Origin: Antedon mediterranea
Lineage: Eukaryota > Echinodermata > Crinoidea > Comatulida > Antedonidae
Reading direction: 5' to 3'
Assembly (NCBI RefSeq): GCF_964355755.1
Contig: NC_092670.1
Span: 26,587,795 to 26,651,794, forward strand
Length of the DNA stretch: 64,000 bases
Below, piece by piece: positions 36,501 through 48,500 of the stretch (its first letter is position 1; each line of letters starts with the position of its first letter). The translations under genes and the position numbers were made by a program. The notes under the pieces are model-generated. The model searched no databases. It was given only the letters and a program-made list of their open reading frames with translations, and was not told the origin of the DNA.

Positions 36501-39500
36501 TGGTAACAAAGTCCGCGCAGCGCGCTGTCGGCACAAGGCTTTGGCTTTGAAAATACCATGGCGACATCCTGTTAACGCGCTACAATACATTCGAGCTCTC
36601 TCCTTCTATTTTATACATCCATGCCCAATCCATACTATATAAGAAGACACTTGGTTGGGTCATGAAGTTGTCTCCTTAAAGTCTGCTGTTTCAGTATATT
36701 TCTCTGTAATAGTCTGGTAGTTGAACCAAAAATATAGGCCCTACCTGGAAAAAAAATGGTATGAAAGAAATGTTAACATCATTGAAAGCAGAATTTTACG
36801 GAGAATAACATATCCAAAATCGACAAAAATCAATCTTTCGGAACATTTTTTAGACGCGTTTTTCTTTTTGATAAAAATGGCCTACTGTAAATTACCATGA
36901 TTGTATATCTTGATAACCGCTAACTGCAGAGGCTTCTATTTGGTCTCAAATTGTTTACAACATACATATTTCTATTTACTCTAATGAAAATGTTTGTAAA
37001 AAAATGGCAGGAAAGGTCATTTTTTAAATATTGACCTCTGACCTCATAATAATATTATCTCAATAAATACTGGTCGTACACACTTGGTATTAAATTATTC
37101 ATAAAGTGTATTTTTATATTTACTCTAACGAATAATTTTGACAATAAATGACAGTAAAGAGGTCATTTTGGCCTCTGACCTTGTAGTATCAAAAGTCGAT
37201 AAATACTGGTTGTACACAATTAAAATTGGTATTGTATTGTATGTTTCTATTTACTCTATTTAATGAATAATTTTGACATCGAACAACAGTAAATAGGTTA
37301 TCTTGACTTCTGAAATTGTATAATAATAACTAAACTATACCATGGAAATGGTCTCAAACTTTTCATACAGATAATACATACAATATTTTTATTTGTGATT
37401 TTTTGATTATTTGAATTTTTGAATAATGATAAATAGATTCCTGTTATTTGAATCAAATACAAGGTAGCCCTAGCCAAGAGGCCTACATCGTGTACGAAAA
37501 AAAGTACTAATAAACGATCGTTTAATAGTCAAGGGGAAGTCCCCAATAAAAAAAAAATATGTATACTCATCAGTAGGACAACTGTAGTTGGCTGGAATCG
37601 ACACTTCATAGCGCGTTAGCAAACAGTAAAATGATCGTAGCCTACTTTTTCCGCCATTAACCCTTTCACTGCGGAGCATTATTCCCACCTCTGTGCGTAA
37701 TGTATATTTAAGAAAAACATATGGTATTTTAATAAATTGCAAAAAAATACTAATTGAGATAATTGTGTAATTATTTTTGTGGTGTGTGATGGGCAAAGGG
37801 TTAGTCTACAGTTAGGTATAAAAAAAAAGTAATTTGCATATTGATGACGTCATGTGACGTCATTACAGGTATTTTGGATTTCGTGTTTTTTATCGAATCA
37901 ATGATAAAAACTATATTTTCTATAAGAAATTCTTATGGAATACGTTTTTCCAACTGGATATTGATGAAGATACGTATAACAAATAAAAATATTAAAAAAA
38001 ATTGAATTATTTTTATTGTTTTATAAAAATTATGCACAAATCAAAGTTTTGGGGCAAAATCGTGAAAATAATGACATTTTCCAAAAATTCACTATAGTAC
38101 AAAACTAACTATTGTTTCAGAATTTTTTTTTTTTTTGCGTGTTGTGATAAATACAATGTTGCCCTATTGGGGCTGGTAAATTTTGGTTACTTTCAAAATG
38201 GCCGCCATTACGCTACTCAAAACAACTTTCCAAGATAGAATACTATTATATACACTATACTATATATAATATAACTATAGAGGGCGCATGATTTCAAGAC
38301 AATAATACAGCTATAGAGGGCCGTTTTTTTTTGCTGGAAAAATTTTTTAATGACTTGCAAAAATATTCAAGTTCATCGAACAAATATAGAGGGTGCTATA
38401 TATTATAGGCAAATACGATTAAATCATTGTTTTGTCCATACCTGGTATTACCGGGTATACGCACTTCAACGACGTTTGTTTATACCCGGTAGTACCGGGT
38501 ATACGCGGTGAAAGGGTTAATCATACACGATAAAAAAACATTTTTTGTGTTCAATACAAAAGTCCCCGATGAAATAAAACAATAGGCCTACTCATCAGTA
38601 AGACACTTCTAGTTGGCCGGAAATAAGACTTCATAGCGCGCTAGCAAACAGCAAAACGATCGTAGCCTTCTTGAATGTATTATACGATCAAAGCAGCCTA
38701 GCAAATCAATCGCGCATTTGTCATTTGATTATTACCGACGAAAGATTAAATTAAATCCCACCAATCCATAGAGAGTCTATTAATTCAGTGTGATATTGAA
38801 AATATCATTGATATTTATTTTTTAATACACATAACATTTTTACAAGAAAAACAATACAATCAATCATGTGTTTACATCTCTCGGCGGCGGCCGGTGAAAG
38901 CGCGTTGTTATAATACTTAGTTACGCAGTCTGTTTCTTGGCTTGTAATATCGTCTAGTGCTCATGTCACATGTCTCGTATGCATTAGGCTTTTTATGCAT
39001 GCTTCATCTCTAGAAAGTACCTGCCTGTTATTAATCTATTTTTAGATTGGTTGTGGTTGATATTTTAAGCGTCACGGATAAGGTTTTAAGCGTCATGGCC
39101 GACCGTAAAGCATCACGGTAGAGAACCCAATCTCAAAGGCCTGAGGAGAACACTGTGGTTATGATTTTTTTCCCTCTGAAACAAATGTAGAGCTCATATA
39201 TATATATATTTAATATATACATATTTAATATATACTTCAAGAAACTACATAAGGCTAATTTTCGCTAGGCCTACTGTATGTAGTTTTTCATAGTGATGAT
39301 TTTTATAAAATTCCATCTGACATAGGCCATGTTTCCGCAGCCAAAACAAAAATTAACAGTTAATTTTGTAACCAATAAAGTGCCATGATCAGTCAGTATC
39401 AAACAATCAGAAACCCAATCACATCGCAACAATTTGTCCTTTAGGTCAAAATGTTAACAATTATTGCATTTATCAGATAATTATCTGATTTGAATGAGAT

Positions 39501-42500
39501 CGGTTAATTTTTATAGGTTAATAATCGGTTAATTTTTAGCTGCGGAAACACAGCTCTAGTAGCAGAGTAACTCTGGTTGATTTGATAGCATGGCACGGTC
39601 TCTTGTCTTGTGGTCTAAACGTTTGTTATGATGGTTATACATAAGGAATCATATGGGACTTTTTTAAATTGTGATTAAAAGTGATTTGACACAATGACTC
39701 GGTAATTAAGTGATCGTAAATAAATGCAGACTTGATAGGCCCTTCACAACCCTCTAGTTACGTTTAACACTTTGACTGCCAGAGGTTTTTCCAGTTAGAA
39801 ACTGCCACCGCCAGCATTTTTAGCCCAATTCGATGTTTTTATTAAAGCTGATTGAAACTATATGTGATCTGATTTATATGTAATTTAGACTAAAATAATC
39901 ATAAAGATTTTAGCTTCACAATGGTACCAAGAACGATTTTCAAATTGTAATATGTAAATCGTAATAGTAAAGTAAAAGTAACCCACTTTTTTAGTTTTTC
40001 GTAGTTTCGCGCAAGAAAGTCGAGATATTCGCGATTTTGTGCAAGACATCACAATATGAAAATATCGCCCGGTGAGATCAACAAACAACGAAAAAGTTAC
40101 TTACACGGCCTATAAAAACAAGTTATCACTATCAAAAAATGTATTACATTTTATAAATCATAAATCTTGCATCAATCTTTCGCCAAAATCCACATAGTAA
40201 AGACACCAGGCCTAGTTAACCAGGCCTAAAGTTGGTCCGGAACCGTTTTACGACTAGGCTAGGCTAGCCTCGTAAACTGATGGTAATATCCATACTATTT
40301 CTTTTCCAAACAAGTTTGTTGCGTGAAACTCGGTCACTTACAGTGAAACACCAAAACAATTAGGGTATACTGTACATACAATAATAAAATTAAAGACTTC
40401 ATATTGAAAATGACTCCATTATTTTTTATTCAGATAACAAACAAACATGCCAATCCACAAAACCTTTGTAATGCTTCGACGGCATAGCTAGCGTGCGACC
40501 GATACACAATGCGCCAAGCCATCGCTCTACGCGCTACTGTGATGCGCGGTATATGTTATTTCGACAGGTACCATTTTGACAGTCGTTGTAACCAGATTAG
40601 TTACTTTCAAATAGTAAAATATTGACGGTCCAGACCGAATATAGTGTCCATATTTATATTATAATTAACCTATCTAACGGATTTCGTAAAAAAAACGTGA
40701 AACACGAAGATCTTCGTGTTTGGCAGTCAAGCGTTGTGTTTCCAAACACGAAGATCTTCGTGTTTGAAACACGAAGATCTTCGTGTTTGGCAGTCAAAGT
40801 GTTAAGCGCCCAACAACCTATTAAAGTCTACTTAAGTTTATTTATCATCTAAAAACAATGATACAATCAATGTATGTTCATGGTGTGAAAATGAACCAAA
40901 GTGCAAATTAACTGAGAGGGAACATTTTAAAAAAATGTAGAGGAATTGCAAAATTATTTATTAAAGTATTTATAGAAACATACACACTATAAACAATAGA
41001 AATGCATGAAAATTACATTTTTAGTGTCTTTTATTGTCAAAATTATTCATTAGAGTAATTAGGGACATACACTTTAAGATCAATCTTAAGTGTGTATGAC
41101 CAGTATTTAGCGAGATTTAATACTATGAGGTCAGAATGACCTCTTTAATGACGTGTTTTGTCGGAAGTTATTCATTAGAGTAAATATAAACATACATTTT
41201 ATGAACAATTTAAGACAATTTTAAGTGTGTACGACTAATATTTATTGAGATAATATTATAATCTTAATCCTATATTCATATTTATATATATATTTTTTTA
41301 TAGTGCAATTTTATATAATACAATAATTAGTTTTTAGTGCATCTGTATGAATGTTGGAGAGGCACGCCCTTTGGCGATAGTAGTCTTTGACAGCTTTTAT
41401 CTCTCCTCAGTGCTCCACTTTCACGTTTTATGTTGTTTGTATTGTCTTTTACTGAAAGGAATAAAATAAATAAATTATTATGAGGTCAGAGGTCAATATT
41501 TAGAGAAATGACATTTCCTGCCATTTTTTGACAAAGATTTTTATTAGAGAAAAATGTATGTTGTAAACAATTTGAGACCAAATAGAAGCCTCTGCAGTTA
41601 GCGGTTGCCAAGATATACAATCATATTAATCAATTTTTATCAAAAATGTTAAATAAAAGAAAAACGTGTCTAAAAAAAAGATTTTGGATATGTTATATTC
41701 TCCATAAAAATTTCCTTTGTATCATTTTTTTCCTAGTTAAACCCTTCAACTACCAAACTATAAAGATTGCATTCAGTGTATTTCAGGTTTTTGCTTTCCA
41801 GCATAAATGTGCTATGATAAGAATATGTGTATACTCAATCTTAAAGTTCAATTTTAAATATACCTTTTTATATCTTAGATATTTTTCAAAAATTAGCTGT
41901 AGAAAAAGAACATCAAGATTGGCTTATTGCATCTGGGGCACATGTCGTAAGTTCATTGTGAAGTAGTTAATTTGTCATTTTAATTAAGAAATTGTTTTAT
42001 AGCATAATTAAAAATCACTTTCTTAATTAGTTTAATTAAAGGGCCATGTCTAAATTATATTACTTCGTGTAACACAGTAAACATGAGACTAACGCTCCTA
42101 ACGCTCCTAACGCTCCTAACGCTCCTAACGCTCCTAACGCTCCTAACGCTCCTAACGCTCCTAACGCTCCTAACGCTCCTAACGCTCCTAACGGATGTTC
42201 GTTTATGCATAATCTTGTGGATTTTATTAAATGAAATAATGACAGTACATCGGGATTGACGTTACACAAATATCTTACGGACAATGGTCAAAACAAGTTT
42301 TATTATTCTATTTCTTCTATCCAGAGAATTCGACACATGTTAATAATAGCCGCATTGTTCCTGACAAATCGATACTGATACTATAGTGGAGTCTGTTAGG
42401 GATATTTTGGTTAACTTTTTTCCAAAAGCATCAAATTTGGTATACAGGTTGTCCACCCTATACGAATTTAATTTTTGATGGGAGCCAAGCAAAATGACCC

Positions 42501-45500
42501 CTTGGGTCACCTAATTTGCATAATTTAAAACGCTTAAACACTATATATACTGCAGAGATAGTAACAAATATACATACAAAACACAAATCAATATAAAATC
42601 ACATATAAAATATCAAAAAGTCTACGATGCAGGTGTTCTCTCCATGAATTAGCATTGGACAAACTTGTTATAGGTGACAATAGATTGTGGGACAAATGAT
42701 TTATTGTAGCGTTTAGTACGGTTTTGAGACGGATACGAATATTAGATGGAAGAAAAGTGTATTCCTTATGGAGGGGGTGGTCTGTTTGGGAGAGTATACG
42801 TTTTACCAAGGAGAGAACACCATCATAGTTGAAATTAGGTATGGATACATCAACTCCAATAACCCGCCCAGCCCTTCTGGTAATAAACATAAACGTTCCT
42901 ATTTACTCTAATGAAGTATTTTTTTTTAAATGACCGGAAGTACCAGTTTTAAGGCATTGCCCTATCTCAGTAAATAGTTGTCACAGACAGTTTATTTTGG
43001 TGTCAAATTGTTCAGAATATATGTTACTATTTAGTTTAATAAAACATTTCATTCAAAAATGCCCGGAAGTACTCAGTTCTGCCTTTGACCTTTATGGTGC
43101 AATTGCAACCTTGTTATTAAGGTAAATTTTTTTTAATTATCCGTATTGTTTGTTAAATGTTATATCTTAGTGTACAGATTATACACATGATTTATAATGA
43201 AATCTAGAAAAAAAGTAACTTATGTCTTTATGATTATGTAACAAATGTGGTTTATGACATTATACGCAAAGGGATCTTTGATTGGATTGTAATACTGGCT
43301 ATTGCATTTGTGTTAGCAAGATCCTATTATAAATAATTAAAGATTCTGAGAAAATCAATAAATCAATATATTTTTTAAAAATCAATTATCTTTATTTAAA
43401 TCAATGCATAAACCTATAATTTGCATAGTGATGAATTAAATCTAGTTAAATTAAATTTAGTATACAATGATTGCAGTAATCGCTGTGTCTTAACACAGAA
43501 TCAATAAAACACCAAATACACCACACACTTTCGGCCGTGTACATATTTTTGATCATACAGTGATTACTGTAAAAAAAATGTATACGACCTTCTGGTAAAG
43601 AGGATTTTATAATTATTTCTGTGAATTTGTTTTCTTATTTCAGTAATAAGTAATAAAAATATAGAGTGTAATACGAGTGGGATTGCTTCTTTGATGCTCT
43701 TGATTCAAGTTTCTTGTTCAGCCGTTGTATTGTATATTGATTGGTATTTGATTTCTCTACATTTCAGCCTCTTGTTAAATTACTAGCATCAAAAGATATT
43801 CATGTGTTGCACTGTTCCTTGTACGGCCTTATTAGTCTTGCAAAAAGGTAACTTTATTACTTTAATAATCAAAAGTGTTGTTTGAAAATAAATTTATTAT
43901 AATATTTGTGCTCTTCGGTTTTGTAATAATTATGATATTAAGCTTTATCATGACAGTAACACAAATGCTTGCCATTTCATGGAAAAATGTGACTAAAGTT
44001 ATTTAGTAAAAGTAATACTTTAACTAAATAAATACAAAATTCTATTGTATTTCACTTACATTTTCAAAGAGTGCTGCTTGTTTTCTGTTAAATATTGAAT
44101 ACTGTATCTTCCACAACTTGTGATTTGAGACAATTTTTTTTTGCATATTTTTGGAAATATTAGGTATTGTACCAAAAACTTGGTAAATCGTCAAAGTTAG
44201 TATATTTTGACATTAACATGATTATCTTCTATTAAACATTACATACTAATGACCACAATTTTTGTCGTTGGTTTCAACTATTGTGTATAATAACAATAAT
44301 GATGTTTTCTATTCTTAGTTCAGAAACCAGACATATTCTAGGAGAATTAAACTGTGTAGACAAAATGTTGACTATTATTAAAGACTATGGAAATTCTTCT
44401 AAAATGTAAGTTTTAAAAATGAGTCATTTAGTTCAGTGATTCCGCAAACTTTTTATTTCTCGGCCTATAATCTCATAATGAATGATGCAAAAACTGATTT
44501 ATTTCTCATCCCATGTTTTGTTCCCTAAAATCATGAAAAATTAAGATTAATTCAACCAGATAACAATTATTTTTTCAGGGGGACAATACTGTTCATTTTA
44601 AAACCTGCCCGCTGGACTCCATCTATTTATTAAAATAGGTGACATTTTCATGGAACCTTCAACATCCTGTAGAAACCTTTGAGTTCTATGAACTCTTCCC
44701 TTAGTATGGCCAATCAGGTACAATCTGTAAAACTGGATTTTAAAGGGGGATTCTGGGTTTAAAATTGCTTTTAAATATCGTTTATTTATTAACTAACAAA
44801 TATTATAACAATATAGACACGCCAGAATGAAGAAGTAATAACAAAAAATTAAAAAAATTAAATTTCATATACATTTTAGGGTAAATTCATGGAAAGTCTG
44901 TTTTTCAGCAGCTTAGGGAAGCTCGTTAATATTCATGAGATTTTCACAAAATCACATCATCACTGGATTCCAAACTTGCGACGCCTGTCAAACAACGACC
45001 ACCCGATCATTGTGAAATACAATTTTTGTAGATTTTCTAAGCTAATGACAGTAGCATAATTATATTTACTAGAGGGGGAGCTCGCTTCGCTCGCTCCCCC
45101 TCTAGGAAGTGTAGATGATGGTTCTCGGAATGATAAATATGTTCTCCTTGTACGTTTTCTGTCGGTTACCATTATTGAAAATGCTTGACATTCGTAAATC
45201 TAAACTACTCTGTTTCACAGTGTTTTAGATGATTAATAACATTTTAAAGTATAGTGTTTATTGTTTTGTAGGGCCCTTTGGGGAGGCGGAATTCATTTGA
45301 GGGAGGTGCTTATTCTAGGGATATATGTTAATTTTTTTCGTTTTAATAATATGGTAACATTTATAATCAAATGAAATCCTCTAATGGATATGAAAAGTAG
45401 TAAAAAAGAATAACAAATGCTTGGTAAATTGTAGATAACAGTGCGATGAATTTTACTACAAATAGTATAATGATTATTATTCAAAGTGATGTTTTATTGG

Positions 45501-48500
45501 AGAGGCGTTTATTCAAATAAATACTATTATTAATACATTATTTAATTTAAACATCTTTTGAAACTAACTGCCGTGACAGAGTGGGCCCAAGAAAGAAGAC
45601 ATTATGGCTTGCAACATGGGCAGACATCTCGGTCCTAACGGGACACAGATAGCCTACAGTTATTCCTGTCAGCTAATACTCAATCAACTATCAGGATTTC
45701 ACTCGATTTTAAACAAAATGTCTTATCATCAAATCTCCCTATGTAATTTTATAATACTATTTCCTACAATATATTCCGATTCTTTATGGCGTATATTTAA
45801 TTTGATCTTTATTAATTTGCAGTATAATTTTTATTTTTTAACTACTGTACCTTCACACACGCGCTGTCCGTTCCTAAAATAAACAAAAAACTGAAATGGC
45901 TATGCAATTTAAGTTCCAGTCCTACTATCGGTTTTTTTCTTCCTTCTTCCAAAGGGACACTGTATTGATTGATGGAAAGTATGGGCGGCCATTAGGGCCA
46001 AAATAGACAAACGTTGCCGTACGAACAATTCCGCTCCCGTAAGGCAAACTAATGGCGTTAAAGACATAATTCCTCGAGTGACAAACAAATATTGCCGTAC
46101 GGACACACAAACACATTGCCATATGAACAAATTGCCGTATGGTTAAATTGGCGCAAGGACAAACATTGGCGTAAGGACAAAAATTGGCGTAAGGACAAAA
46201 ATTGCCGAAAGGACAAAATTGCAGAAAGGACAAAAATTGGCGTAAGGACAAAAATTGGCGTACGGTCTAACTAAATATAAACGTTGAGGGCAGCATAGTA
46301 ATTTAAAACCATGTGACTGAAACCACTCTGTTGTGTGTCCAGTCCTGATGGGGAATAAAAACATAATCATGGAAGGCTTGTGTTAAGCTATAGGCCAGCC
46401 GACAATAAGCCAGCCCACTTTTATTTTTTCCAGCCAACAATAACTATGAAACACCGTTTGTGTATTTTTTACATTTTCAGTGTTACTTATGGTTTTTATG
46501 GTATTAGAAATTAAATATTTGTGAGAAAACGGCGGATTGCTCCTGGGAGTCACTTGGTGGGATTATACTAGGGTACCCTTAGTCGTCCAGTATAAGTTAG
46601 AGCAGGACCGCTGTAGTGTTCCCGTTTACTCAGCCTTCATCTTTAAATCTGAGTGTAACTCAATTATGATTTTTAATATTATAGTGAAATTTGATACTGT
46701 ATTTGTGAGAAAACGGCGGATTGCTCATGGGAGTTACTTGGTGGGATTATACTAGGGTACCTCCTTAGTCGTCCAGTATAAGTTAAAGTATGACCACTGG
46801 TCCCGTTTACTCAGCATTTATCTTTTAAAAATCTGAGTGTAACTCAATTACAATTTTTAATATTATAGTGAAATTGGATACTGTATTTGTGAGAAAACGG
46901 CAGATTGCTCCTGGGAGTTACTTGGTGGGATTATACTAGGGTACCTCCTAATAGTCGTCCAGTATAAGTTAAAGTATGACCACTGGTCCTGTTTACTCAG
47001 CATTTATCTTTTAAAAATCTGAGTGTAACTCAATTACGATTTTTAATATTATAGTGAAATTGGATACTGTATTTGTGAGAAAACGGCGGATTGCTCCTGG
47101 GAGTTACTTGGTGGGATTATACTAGGGTACCTCCTTAGTCGTCCAGTATAAGTTAGAGTATGACCACTGGTCCTGTTTACTCAGCATTTATCTTATAAAA
47201 ATCTGAGTGTAACTCAATTACGATTTTTTATATATAGTGAAATTTTATACTGTAGGCTATTTGTGAGAAAACGGCGGATTGCTCATGGGAGTCACTTGGT
47301 GGGATTATAATAGGGTACCTCCTTAGTCGTCCAAAGTTGAGTATGACCACTGGTCCCGTTTACTCAGCCCTCATCTTTTAAATCCGCCGTTTTCTCACAA
47401 ATACAGTATAAAATTCAAAAGATAAATGCTGAATAAACGGGACCAGCATAATCCCACCAAGTAATTCCCAGGAGCAATCTGCCGTTTTTTCACAAATACA
47501 GTATCAAATTTCACTATAATATTAAAAATCGTAATTGAGTTACACTCAGATTTAAAAGATAAATGCTGAGTAAACGGGACCAGCGGTCCTACTTTAACTT
47601 ATACTGGACGACTAAGGAGGTACCCTAGTATAATCCCACCAAGTAACTCCCAGGAGCAATCCGTCGTTTTCTCACAAATACAGTATCAAATTTCACTATA
47701 ATATTAAAAATCGTAATTTAGTTACACTCAGATTTAAAAGATGAGGGCTGAGTAAACGGGACCAGCGGTCATAGGCCTACTCCAACTTTTACTGGACGAC
47801 TAAAGAGGTAGGCCCTACCCTAGTATAATCCCACCAAGTGACTCCCAGGAGCAATCCGCCGTTTTCTCACAAATATTTAATTTCTAATACCATAAAAACC
47901 ATAAGTAACACTGAAAATGTAAAAAATACACAAACGGTGTTTCATAGTTATTGTTGGCTGGAAAAAATAAAAGTGGGCTGGCTTATTGTCGGCTGGCCTA
48001 TAGCTTAACACAAGCCTTCCATGATTATGTTTTTATTCCCCATCAGGACTGGACACACAACAGAGTGGTTTCAGTCACGTGGTTTTAAATTGCTATGCTG
48101 CCCTCAACGTTTATATTTAGTTAGACCGTACGCCAATTTTTGTCCTTACGCCAATTTTTGTCCTTTCTGCAATTTTGTCCTTTCGGCAATTTTTGTCCTT
48201 ACGCCTATTTTTGTCCTTACGCCAATGTTTGTCCTTACGCCAATTTAACCATACGGCAATTTGTTCATATGGCAATGTGTTTGTGTGTCCGTACGGCAAT
48301 ATTTGTTTGTCAGTCGAGGAATTTACATACATTGTACATTGATCCTAGATCAACTGACTTCTTGTTCATGCTTTTGTAACATCTCAGCTAGATTGTTTTA
48401 ATTCATTCCTTTATGGTTTGCCTGCTAAGGATATTTCAAAGCTGCAATGTGGTCAAAATGCTGCTGCCCGTTTAGTCACTATCTGCCCAGTTAGGGAACA

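Larger units (their letters stand above)
36744..41735. mobile_element. Foldback (long inverted repeat) element, nested, intron 8
   Basis: The left arm (about 36744-37340) is matched inverted by about 40920-41735. Shared runs include CGCTAACTGCAGAGGCTTCT (left, 36918) and its complement near 41593, and TCAAATTGTTTACAACATAC. Each arm contains tandem ~130-bp units with GGTCATTTT..TGACCTCTGACCT and ACTGGTCGTACACA. The right arm is split by a LINE tail at about 41258-41478. Two TTAA elements and a small TA element sit between the arms. Confidence 0.78.

Noticed and set aside
37470-37796. 108-residue minus-strand ORF
   Set aside because: It straddles the left end of a piggyBac-type MITE and a duplicated flank and shows no recognisable domain.
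41646-41966. 106-residue plus-strand ORF as a separate gene
   Set aside because: Its frame differs from that of the clear NEK10 exon at 41879-41946 and it begins inside a foldback arm.
42060-42284. Minus-strand ORF with a repeated Gly-Ala-Leu peptide
   Set aside because: It is the translation of the 9-bp minisatellite. A period divisible by three keeps the frame open without selection.
45604-45882. 92-residue ORF starting MACNMGRHLGPNG
   Set aside because: Composition becomes intron-like after 20 codons, no splice sites fit, and no family is recognised.
45909-46370. Several overlapping ORFs rich in 'ANFCPY' or 'KDKNWR' repeats, repeated in mirror form at 48021-48379
   Set aside because: They are translations of the 18-bp outer repeats of the foldback element on both strands and both arms; 18 is a multiple of three.
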